Source: Engraulis encrasicolus (taxonomy: Eukaryota > Chordata > Actinopteri > Clupeiformes > Engraulidae). From it: a stretch of 64,000 bases of DNA. A program made the position numbers and the translations under genes. Position 1 is the first letter of the stretch. Each line of letters begins with the position of its first letter. Below are positions 1 to 64,000 of this stretch, in pieces. Under the pieces are notes generated by a model. The model had not been told where the DNA came from. It ran no database searches and was given only the letters and a program-made list of their open reading frames with translations. Location of the stretch: contig NC_085873.1 of NCBI RefSeq assembly GCF_034702125.1, positions 53,650,799-53,714,798 on the forward strand, read 5' to 3'.

Positions 1-15
1 TAGTATTATTATTAC

Positions 16-54359
<54,344 letters not shown>

Positions 54360-54497
54360 CTAAGGGATGTTTACAAGAGGAGAAAACAAGCAGGATGAAG
54401 AAATGCCACATCAGATACAAGAAACAAAACTGCTCTACGAAGACGAAGTTCAGTAACTATGCCAACATTGAAACTGAGAAGGCCTTCAAAGTATTGG

Positions 54498-54741
54498 GCA
54501 CGGGGGCAGCCATGGCCTGGTAGTTAGAGCGTTGGTCTTTCAATCTAGGGGTTGCAGGTTCGAATCCCCCTCACCTCTCCCTACATCTCCATCCATGGCT
54601 GAAGTGCCCTTGATCAAGGCACATAACCCCACATTGCTCCAGGGACTGTAACCAGTACCCTGACAAATAATAACTGTAAGTCACTGTAAGTGAATAAATG
54701 AATGCGTCAGCTAAGTGCAATGTAATGTAATGTAATGTAAT
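54498..54741 (+). mobile_element. full-length tRNA-derived SINE
   Basis: Head GGGGGCAGCCATGGCCTGGT with A box TGGTAGTTAGAGC, B box GGTTCGAATCC (54558-54568), conserved body GCCCTTGATCAAGGCACATA, and tail GTCAGCTAAGTGCAATGTAA then (TGTAA)n. A 10-bp target duplication AAAGTATTGG at 54488-54497 and 54742-54751. The same family as the fragment at 27815. Confidence 0.92.
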
Positions 54742-55377
54742 AAAGTATTGGCATTAGATTGGATATTGTACTTACTGCAAATTTGCCATAGCAATATCTC
54801 CAAAAAAGGAACACATTTAGACCATAAGACTTTGTCACAAGATGTAGGAGGTGTCATGAAGACCATTTTCAGTCTCAACTCAAGTTTGACTAAATATGTA
54901 GTTACTGCACTTTGCCTTTGTACAGCAGACAAGGTGTCTAATGCTGGAACCAGGAAGTAAACCTCCTGCTACATATTTGATCCAATCATCTTCTTAAAGG
55001 ATAGTTCCGGCGTAAAATGAAAGTTTCACCATCGCTTTCTCATGCCACATAATGTATCTAATGATGAGCCATTCTGGGCAATGCCGCGCCGTTATGGAGT
55101 TAGCTAATTTTAAGCTTTTTGGCGAAAAACGCAACCAATGCATCACGGCGGGGCCAATTATAGTCCTATTATTTTCTGATGTTTCCCCGCTATAAACAAC
55201 TTCAAAAACGATACACACTTCATCACAAAGGTCTCGTCAATCAAACCGAGGCACAGAGACGATCATCGGACCACACAGTCTTTCACTGGCCAGTGTTTTC
55301 AGAGGTGTCTCACTGTTGCAACTCTCTGACCCGGATGCAGGCTACTCAGTCAGGTGGCTAGGTAGCCTAGGCTAAAC

Positions 55378-55652
55378 ATGGTCCGCGGTTCTTACACCGG
55401 CTGCGACCGTAAAATGAAAAGCTGGAACCCCGACCGTTTTCACCGACTGCCACTGTCTAAACCAGCCATATTACGAGAATGGCTAATAGCATTAGAAGTG
55501 GACATAAAACACTTTGGGATCGCTACTACCGTGTATGGAGGGAGCATTTCGAGGATGATGACTACAAGAAGAGTAAGGGAGATGGAACACCTAAATGAAA
55601 CCGTCTAAAGATGAATGCTGTACCAAAAAGGCGCATGGCTATGGAGGTATGT
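55378..55652 (+). pseudogene. THAP-domain fragment in the left inverted repeat
   Basis: MVRGSYTGCDRKMKSWNPDR, FHRLPLSKPAILREWL, then after a 1-base shift EHFEDDDYKKSKGDGTPK and MNAVPKRR. FHRLPL, W, HFEDDDY and AVP are THAP zinc-finger landmarks; the second Cys region is damaged. A possible donor (GAG|gtatgt) follows. Confidence 0.7.
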
Positions 55653-56040
55653 TTGAAGAGAGAGAAACATGTGTAAATGGGTCTGGCTCATGAATCTTGA
55701 GTGTCTGTGAATCGGTGCAACACCGTGCGTCTTTGCCAGCAAGCACTCTGTTTTGGGAAGGCATACAGGTGCAGTAAGTAGTCCACTACAGGAGATAAAT
55801 AAACTGTCAAAACAAACTAGCGCGGGATGGCAAGAGCTAATAGCCTTGATCTCATTAGCCGCGCTTCAGCGGCCCAGGGCCGCCCGGGGCTCAGGAGAGT
55901 GGCCGGCTCGGAGCTGCCGGCCCCGGGCCATTTTTTGCCTGATCGGACTCATAGCCGACCCCAGGCACATTCAGGTACACGCCTTGTTTGTGAAACGTCA
56001 GTCGGGCACAGCCCACTTTCGCCCCGCATCAGCATATAGA

Positions 56041-56349
56041 GTCAACATGAGCAACACGCAACAAGCCAAATCACAGAAGGACAACAACAGAACAACGACA
56101 AAGAAGGAGAAGAAAATGGAGCAAACTCTGCTGGAGCAGGTCGCCGTTTGGCTCGTAGCCTACGGACAAAGACGACAAGAACTGCAAAGAAAATGGCTTG
56201 CCTTTCAAGAACAGTTTTATTACATGGCAAAGTTGTCGATTCAGAAGCTGTATGGGACGCAGCGCATGTTAAGAAGACAAAGACGCATGAAAATACGAGC
56301 AGCTCGACAACTGAGAGTGAACAGAAGGAGACGTGCGAGAGCACAGGTA
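56041..56349 (+). pseudogene. basic, coiled-coil-like transposon exon
   Basis: An open stretch rich in Gln, Lys and Arg (KKEKKMEQTLLEQVAVWLVA then YGQRRQELQRKWLAFQEQFY and MLRRQRRMK), ending at a possible donor ACAG|gtatgt. Likely the N-terminal exon of the transposase below; no domain recognised. Confidence 0.4.
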
Positions 56350-56574
56350 TGTATCATAAAATTGGTGGAATTTTTCCAACATGCATTTCGAATAAAAAAG
56401 TCCGTATTATGTCCATATTATGTGTGTAGTGTTTGCCAGTAGTCTAGGCTATGCTCGTAAACATGGCTGAATGCTAGCAGGCTAGGTTTGGAATTAAGTA
56501 GGTAACTGACCCGGCGAACTGAGTAGCATAACGTCGCTAACCAAACCCCTTCTGTTTATTTGTCGCAGCTTGTT

Positions 56575-56890
56575 CACAGCTACTGCACTGATGTGATGTG
56601 TCTGAAATCAGTGTGGACATATCCACGATCGAGTGACTGGTGGGAGCACACCGCCATGGCCTACAACGATGACCAGTGGCTGAACGACTTCAGAGTGTCC
56701 AGAGAAACGTTCGACTACCTCTGTAGGGCACTGAGGCCGGCATTGCAGCGACGAAACACCTCCTTTCGGCTGGCTATTCCATTGGAGAAACGAGTGGCCA
56801 TCGCGCTGTATAAACTGGCATCAACCGTTGAATACAGGACTGTAGCCAACTTGTTTGCACCCCATCGATTTTCCTCTGGACTGAGTCTTC
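56575..56890 (+). pseudogene. Harbinger-like (DDE_Tnp_4) transposase N-terminal fragment
   Basis: After a plausible acceptor (tgtcgcag) it reads SDWWEHTAMAYNDDQWLNDF then RVSRETFDYLCRALRPALQR and RVAIALYKLASTVEYRTVAN. This is the helical start typical of HARBI1-like nucleases. The frame is lost before any DDE residue, so there is no catalytic domain. Confidence 0.75.
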
Positions 56891-56953
56891 AGCCCAGATG
56901 GTGAGGAGCGTCTTAACGTCCTCCACAGACCAGATCACGCGCTCAGCAGCCAT
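56855..56953 (-). pseudogene. Myb/SANT-like DNA-binding fragment
   Basis: MAAERVIWSVEDVKTLLTIW then AEDSVQRKIDG on the minus strand. W..EDVK.LL.IW resembles the Myb/SANT-like partner protein that Harbinger elements encode opposite the transposase. Truncated. Confidence 0.6.
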
Positions 56954-57588
56954 CTTCTTCTTTCTTCGTTCTTGTAGTGTATAAAAAAATGAAATACTGT
57001 ATGCTTCAGTCTCAACATCTGCCCTTTATTTGGTCTCGGACACTAACCCCTCCCCGACCCCTCCCTGACCTCTGCCCGAGGTTGACCCCGCCTCCGAGCC
57101 TCGGCGGGCCAGGAATTCGATGGGCCAGGAAAAGCGGCCCTAAGCCCCACAACCTGGCCCGGCGGCCATCTTTAGCACCTAGCCCCCTTTTGATGAGATC
57201 ACCGTCAGCCCCCTTTTGTCCGGGCCAGCCCGGGGCTGGCCCTGCAATGAGACTATGTGCGACCTGAGGCATTCGATGTGGTTGATGTCAAGCATGCTAG
57301 AGTAGAATTAGTTTGTGAAGCAGACACTATTGACCAGGGCGCGCGAGGTCAGATTGAGAATTACGCAACGGAGGAGGGCTGGAGGAATTTTATAAAGTCG
57401 TACTAGAAGTGCTCTTACAGATGTAAGTACACCACCAGTGGTGTGTTATTACAAAGTTGAATCCATGTTATATTATACCGTGTTGCAATTACTTTGTAAG
57501 AGTAGTCTGCCTACCTGATCGAACGTCTGGGAGTGATAAAACCACCTGGGGCTACACGTCCGGGAGTGATCTAAACAAACGCCGGTTC

Positions 57589-57822
57589 TCAGTTGGGAGT
57601 GTCCATCTGCCACCGGTACTCTCCATACAACTCTTCAAATCTGCTGCCTGCACACACGGTAGTCGCGATCCCTCGATCGGGTTTTATGTCAGTTTTGTCC
57701 ACTTCTGATGCTATTAGCCATTCCCGTAATATGGCTGGTTTAGACAGTGGCAGTCGGTGAAAACGGTCGGGGTTCCAGCTTTTCATTTTACGGTCGCAGC
57801 CTGTGTAAGAACCGCGGACCAT
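57589..57822 (-). pseudogene. THAP-domain fragment in the right inverted repeat
   Basis: MVRGSYTGCDRKMKSWNPDR, FHRLPLSKPAILREWLIASE and TTVCAGSRFEELYGEYRW. Same start as the left copy but diverging after the Trp; the second Cys is present, HF is replaced. Confidence 0.65.
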
Positions 57823-58539
57823 GTTTAGCCTAGGCTACCTAGCCACCTGACTGAGTAGCCTGCATCCGGGTCAGAGAGTTGCAACAGTGAGACACCTCTG
57901 AAAACACTGGCCAGTGAAAGACTGTGTGGTCCGATGATCGTCTCTGTGCCTCGGTTTGATTGACGAGACCTTTGTGATGAAGTGTGTATCGTTTTTGAAG
58001 TTGTTTATAGCGGGGGAACATCAGAAAATAATAGGTCTATAATTGGCCCCGCTGTGATGCATTGGCTGCGTTTTTCGCCAAAAAGCTTAAAATTAGCTAA
58101 CTCCATTACGGCGCGGCATTGCCCAGAATGGCTCATCATTATATACATTATGTGGCATGGGAAAGCGATGGTGAAACTTTCATTTTACGCCGGAACTATC
58201 CTTTAACAACCAGATATTATTAAGCATAAACAGTAGATTACTGAACAGCTGGATCAGCAATTTAGTAGGAGTGTGTATGTTGGATGCACAGAAAGACGGA
58301 ATACACAGCAGCATTTTGATGCTTTCTGAAATGAGGATTACTGTTAAATCATTTTTATGTAATAGCTTCCAGAAACAAAATGGCAACATGGGCATTTTGC
58401 AGCAAAACAACCCACTTGGTAATACAAGGCGCTCTTGTTACTTAACCTGTGAAATGTCACAATGGCCATTATGGGTTTACGAGGCAGTGGCCTTATGATG
58501 AGGGAAGAAAAGAGAACCTTTACGGAGGAGGAAGAGAGA

Positions 58540-58675
58540 GCTGGAGAGAAAAAGAAGAGGCAAAGGCGGAGAGGGAGAGAGGAGGAGAGGGGGAGAGAAG
58601 GGGAGAGGAAGAGAGAGAGAAGGAGAGAGGTGGAGAGGGAGAGGAGGAGGAGAGGAGGAGAGGGGGAGATGAGGA

Positions 58676-58713
<38 letters not shown>

Positions 58714-58816
58714 GAGAGGAGGAGAGTTGGGGAGGGCTAACTGTCACTCAGGAGGTTGATCTGGTTTGAGGGAGGTCTGGTTATGAGTCTGGTTTGAGGG
58801 AGGCCTGGCACGCACG

Positions 58817-58862
<46 letters not shown>
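58540..58862. repeat. GA/GGAGA-rich tract and (CA)n microsatellite
   Basis: GGAGA/GA at 58550-58715; CACG then CA at 58808-58862. Confidence 0.95.
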
Positions 58863-58867
<5 letters not shown>

Positions 58868-58869
58868 GT

Positions 58870-60590
58870 AGAAATATTGTTTCTGAGCACCGGAGAAAAC
58901 GTTAAACATACTTTACAACACTTTGCTGGAAACCAATCAGCTTTGAGAAGCTCCAACGGCCCTGGCTAGAGGTGTGTGCAAGGCAGTGACGTGGTTTAAG
59001 CTGCGGCACAGCCTTTTCTGGCCTCAACCAGTAGCAAACCAAGGGAGGCGGGTCAAACCTTTGGGAAAGGTTATTTGTTGTGCTCCTGTTCAGAGCAGAA
59101 ATAGAGAAATAAATAAAAGGAGGAGCACAAGTCACAGTCAAAGAAGAAGAAATATGATGATGATGATGATGGCCACTTCTCATTAGGCCACTCAGCAATC
59201 TGTGAGGAGGGGAGAGTAAAGCTCATGTCAAGGTTGCCGGGACACAAATGACTGTGGCCCAAGTGAGGACCTGCCTGATGAGAGCTCAGGGTGGAGAATG
59301 CTGACAGGGCAAGCTGCTGTGACTACAGGGAGGCGGGAGGACGGACCGGGGCTGGCGGGCCACATCAGAGTAAAGGGATGGCTGGACAGGACTCAGGAGT
59401 GAGCATGCGAGAGGAGGACAGAGGATGGAGGGAGGGAGGCGTGAGCGGACTCAGGAAGTGGACTCGACGCCGTTTGGGGAATTGAGCTGCCCCCCCCCCC
59501 TCTAATGCCTCTCGTTAATATCCCACCACAGCCAATCAGCCATCAGCTCAGCGCCCGCTGACATTTCCTTTCCCGCTGCCTGCAGGCGCCCCCGCCAGTT
59601 CGAGCCGAGCGCCACATCGATCAGCTCTGCCAATAATGCCGCTGAAAAGAGCGGTAATTTATGATGACATGCATCGGAATATTAGAGGGGGCCTTAACAG
59701 AGAGCTGATACCTGCTCAAAGGTGAAGTGGCCAGGGTCAATGTACACTCAGACTAATGACTAACCTTATGAATTGCTGTGTGTTGATGTGAGTGTAAATT
59801 GTGTGCGTGTGTCTGCAAGCTAGTGAGTTAATGTGATCTAAGCCTGTTAGCCTAAGCCTGTTAGCGATGATGAAGGTGTGAAATGAGGCGTTCCACACAC
59901 CCATGTGCTTTATGTTTACTGCAATGCGGAATAATGTGTATTAGGTCTTGGTGTATCTTTTCTATTCCTGTATTTATGCAAGATATCAGACACCTTAGGC
60001 TCTCGGCATGCTTGCTGTAGGGTACGCGTGTGCGTGCACAATTCGTTCATGAACGTGTTACATGCGTATTTAATGTCAATTTCCCGCTTGTTGGACACGG
60101 CAGCCAAATACGTGCGTCAGGTGCGATATTTTCAAATTCCCTGGGGGCGATCGTAAAAGACTGCACAGTTCCACGTGTATGCTTCTGATGAAAACAACAA
60201 TGACAGCAACTTTTAAGAGCGTCTCATTGAGTTTGTCAGAAATTACATTTGCGATCATACTTCCTTCTTGCACTTTGTCAAAGGAGCGCAAATATAGTAG
60301 CAGTATCAGTATTGTTTCCTTGGCCAGGGAGCCCCTCTTTTNGTTTTTTTTGTTTTCCTTGCTGTTTGTGTTCCCAATTTCCGCATCGCAATGCTGCGTG
60401 CTCTCTGCCCCCTGGATGATACCGCCAGTATTTTGCGTCTTAGTCAACTGCTTTTAAAAAAGACACTGACGAAGGAAACAGCAGAAACGTTTGTCTACAC
60501 TTCTGCTGCTATGGAAATAACAAAAAATAAAAAGAAGAACCCGAGTGCGACCCACTTTTTTTACACCTTGTTCAGCCTTGTGATCACATA
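58870..60590. other. far-right intron, no gene seen
   Basis: Mixed composition, GC-richer at 59300-59650, one unresolved base at 60342. No dock1 exon recognised on the minus strand. Confidence 0.45.
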
Positions 60591-60597
60591 AAGTGCA

Positions 60598-60840
60598 CAG
60601 GCATTGGTACTGTGGTCAAATCCCATCTATGAGTGAAGTGTATATCTGCTGGTGGCATTGGCACTGTGGTCAAATCCCATTCATGAGTGAAGTATATATC
60701 TGCTGGTGGCATTGGGGTCAAATCCCATCTATGAGTTGCATATATATCTGCCGGTGTCGAGGTCCACATATCCACTGGGGTCAAATCCCATCTCTGAATG
60801 AAGTATATATCTGCTGGTGTCGAGGTCCACATATCCAGAG
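60598..60840. repeat. ~55-60-bp minisatellite, 4 copies
   Basis: Units: GGTCAAATCCCATCTATGAG then TGAAGTATATATCTGCTGGT. Confidence 0.9.
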
Positions 60841-60939
60841 AGACAGCATGTCACTGGCAGCCTTGGACTGGACATGACAGCCACAGATACATTAACACAT
60901 AATTACTTCAGGGGGATCTCCCACTCCAGAGAGCTGACA

Positions 60940-60987
<48 letters not shown>

Positions 60988-61322
60988 CACAAACAAGCAC
61001 ACACAAGCACACACAAGTAAACACACAGGCACACGCAGGTACACACTGCTTTTACTTGTCCCCGTCTCTTGTCATTTCATTGTCAGAGCCGACACACGCA
61101 CGCACGCACGCACGCAGGCACACACGCACATGCATGCACACACGTGCACATACATACAGAGAGCTGACACATACACAGAGACACACACACACGCGCGCAC
61201 GCACGCACGCTCGCACACACCAGCACACACACACACGCATGAGCACACACACACGCATGCCCACGCAGGAGCACAAANACACACACGCANACATACACGC
61301 GCACACACACACACACACACAC
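60940..61322. repeat. (GCAC)n/(CA)n microsatellites with two unresolved bases
   Basis: GCAC at 60942-60988, then CA-rich to 61322. N at 61278 and 61290, typical of assembly difficulty in such tracts. Confidence 0.92.
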
Positions 61323-61469
61323 AGCATTGACTTGTCTCTGTCCCTTGTCATTTCTGCTCTTTGAGTTTGGAACTTCATTTGCAGTGCGCTGCCATTGCCA
61401 CCGAAGGCACAGAGGAGCGGCAGCTCTACCCAGCGCTACGCAATACACATATTGTGTCTCTGTGTGTCT

Positions 61470-61501
<32 letters not shown>

Positions 61502-61617
61502 CAAGTCTACCCAGCGCAGTTCAGTGCAATGCAACCTGAGGGGGTGCTGAGCCTGAGCCAGCCCAACAGTGTGTGCAGTGAAGCGGGCGCCCGTCTAGTC
61601 TACAAGTCCCAACACGA

Positions 61618-62490
61618 CAGCAGACACACAACACACACTAACACAGACACACAACACAGACTAACACAGACACACAACACAGACTAACACACACACACAA
61701 CACAGACTAACACAGACACACAACACAGACTAACACAGACACACAACACAGACTAACACAGGCACACAACACAGACACACAACACAGACTAACACAGACA
61801 CACAACACAGACTAACACAGACACACAACACAGACACACAACACAGACAACACAGACTAACACAGACACACAACACAGACTAACACAGACTAACACAGAC
61901 ACACAACACAGACTAACACAGACACACAACACAGACTAACACAGACACACACAGCACAGACTAACACACAGACAACACAGACTAACACAGACACACAACA
62001 CAGACTAACACAGACTAACACAGACACACAACACAGACTAACACAGACACACAACACAGACTAACACACACACACAACACAGACTAACACAGACACACAA
62101 CACAGACTAACACAGACATACAACACAGACTAACACAGACACACAACACAGACTAACACACAGACACACAACACAGACTAACACAGACACACACAACACA
62201 GACTAACACACACACACACACAACACAGACTAACACACACACAACACAGACTAACACACACACACACAGCACAGACTAACACACACACAACACAGACTAA
62301 CACACACACACAACACAGACTAACACACACACAACACAGACTAACACACACACAACACAGACTAACACATACACACAACACAGACTAACACACACACAAC
62401 ACAGACTAACACACACACACACACACAACACAGACTAACCGTCTAGTCTACACGTTCCAACACGACAGCAGACACACAACACACACTAAC
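61618..62490. repeat. ~23-bp minisatellite, about 35 copies
   Basis: Units: ACACAACACAGACTAACACA then GAC, with CA-expanded variants toward the right. The first flank CAGCAGACACACAACACACA recurs at ~62465. Confidence 0.95.
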
Positions 62491-62567
62491 AGACGGATGA
62501 GACAGTGGGCGGGTGGCGAGGAGCAAAAAAAAAAAAAAATGGGTTGTGATTCTGACTGCAGCTCTCT

Positions 62568-62885
62568 CGACACATCAGTTACCCTCACATGGGGCAATAA
62601 GGGGCAGATTTAGAGAGAGGCAGCACACATCAGTTACCCTCACATGGGGCAATAAGGGGCAGATTTAGAGAGAGGCAGCACACATCAGTTACCCTCACAT
62701 GGGGAGTGGGGGGCAGATTTAGAGGGAGGCAGCACACATCAGTTACCCTCACATGGGGAGTGGGGGGCAGATTTAGAGAGAGGCAGCACACATCAGTTAC
62801 CCTCACATGGGGCAGATTTAAAGAACAGCACACATCAGTTACCCTCACATGGGGCAGATTTAGAGAGAGGCAGCACACATCAGAG
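62568..62885. repeat. ~45-58-bp minisatellite, about 6 copies
   Basis: Units: CACATCAGTTACCCTCACAT then GGGGCA(ATAAGGGGCA)GATTTAGAG and AGAGGCAGCA. Confidence 0.92.
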
Positions 62886-63109
62886 GCAGGTTGGGGGAGC
62901 AGCACAGGGAAAAGAGAGAAGGCCTCCAAGGGACATCGACCCTCCCCCTACCCTTTCACACACAACCAGCACCACAACCACAACCACAACCCACACTGGG
63001 ACACCAAAGTCCGCCACACACATCACATTGCCCACGGCTGTTTGTTCACTGGACATGGGTGACAAAACCTGGCAAGTGTTAGTGTACCACACCACAGTGC
63101 TGTTTGAGG

Positions 63110-63250
63110 ACACGCTCGCTCTTCTCTAGAGTCAGTTAAGTCTACACTCACTCTCTCTTCTCTAGAGTCAGTTAAGTCTACACTCTCTCTCTTCTCTAGA
63201 GTCAGTTAAGTCTACACTCACTCTCTCTTCTCTAGAGTCAGTTAAGTCTG
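63110..63250. repeat. ~36-bp tandem repeat x4
   Basis: Units: CTCTCTTCTCTAGAGTCAGT then TAAGTCTACACTCA. Confidence 0.92.
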
Positions 63251-63488
63251 AGAGGAGAAGGAGGGGCTGGTGGTGGTGGAAAATCGACTGTCCTGGAGTC
63301 AGTAGTGGCACCTGCTCCCACACACACTAACTAAATGCAAATGTGATGCAGTCAATCAGATCTGGGTCTGCTTGCATTATCTCTGGAGCATGAGGCCGCT
63401 CAAATGACAGGCTGCTCACCTACACACGCTATACACCTGACTGTCTGTCAGGGGAAGATAAGAAAGAGGTTCTTGGGGGTGTGGAGGT

Positions 63489-63668
<180 letters not shown>

Positions 63669-64000
63669 ATTGAGTAAGACGACAGACGAGAAGGCAGTAT
63701 GGAAGAAGTCTGAGAGAAATGCATCAATGCAGCAGCGAGGCGATATGACTATGGCAGTTAGTGTGGAGAAACAAATATAAAAAGGTGAGGGATGGGGGGT
63801 GAGCGGGGAGTGTGTGTGTGGGGGGGGGTGTTGTTTATAAAGTGAAATGGCCTCCCTCCCACCTGCTCCCCACCTCACCTCATACTCGCCTCCTGAGTTT
63901 TAATGACAGGATTGTGTTTCAAAGGGGAGTAAAAATAGAGTCAGGTGGCACCGACCGCTAGCCTGGGAACTCCCATACTGCCTTTAGTTCTACACAATCG
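63669..64000. other. right window edge, no gene seen
   Basis: GCGAGTATGAG|gtgagg-like donor context on the minus strand at ~63880 but no recognisable coding sequence. Confidence 0.4.

Larger units (their letters stand above)
54998..58202. mobile_element. 3.2-kb TTAA-flanked DNA transposon with ~600-bp inverted repeats
   Basis: Left AGGATAGTTCCGGCGTAAAA and right ..TTTTACGCCGGAACTATCCT are mirror images, and pairing extends through ~55600 and ~57590. TTAA at 54994-54997 and 58203-58206. Each arm carries a THAP-like DNA-binding segment. The core has a Harbinger-like transposase fragment and a Myb/SANT-like fragment. TTAA plus THAP recalls Kolobok; the core recalls PIF/Harbinger; classification is unresolved. 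Confidence 0.85.

Noticed and set aside
61618..62490. Possible satellite or centromeric array
   Set aside because: Under 1 kb and low complexity; an ordinary CA-derived minisatellite.
63860..63900. Candidate dock1 exon ending GAG|gtgagg at the right edge
   Set aside because: No recognisable Dock1 residues and no acceptor; a chance donor.

Overview
The window is from a fish, most likely a teleost. It shows 17 coding exons of a Dock1-type gene in introns crowded with microsatellites, minisatellites, tRNA-derived SINEs, LINEs with TCAAG tails, and hAT-, piggyBac- and Harbinger-like DNA transposons. It is not bacterial. Most long open frames here are artefacts of tandem repeats.

The only host gene I can support is dock1 (dedicator of cytokinesis 1), on the minus strand. 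Transcription runs from right to left. Exons w1 (54301-54359) to w17 (16-223) encode about 650 residues: the end of the helical scaffold, the whole DHR-2/DOCKER GEF region except one short exon, and the start of the C-terminal tail. Every exon junction keeps codon phase. The gene continues past the left edge. No dock1 exon was recognised right of 54359, so that intron is at least 9.6 kb.

Layout, left to right: 0-20.7 kb holds tail and DHR-2 exons among large AG, TG and 33-bp repeats. 20.7-31.6 kb holds DHR-2 exons with a MITE and two SINE copies. 31.6-44.9 kb holds helical exons, two probable solo LTRs and a LINE. 44.9-54.4 kb holds a second LINE, a hAT element nested in a TTAA-flanked element, and exons w1-w2. 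54.4-64 kb holds a SINE, a 3.2-kb TTAA-flanked element with long inverted repeats (THAP-like and Harbinger-like fragments), and many tandem repeats.

Two observations stand out. First, a 5'-truncated LINE of about 3.2 kb sits inside a coding exon (w4). The two halves rejoin exactly in frame across a 6-bp target duplication. Second, at nine boundaries of eight dock1 exons the splice site, usually with some exon sequence, is copied in tandem into the neighbouring intron (exons w2, w3, w4 at both ends, w6, w7, w10, w13, w17). This gives arrays of decoy acceptors and donors, some with consensus-quality sites. Also notable are a (TG)29 tract ending directly in the w16 acceptor, a CA repeat just after the weak w10 donor, and a DHR-2 exon (about 27 residues) that is absent from the sequence.
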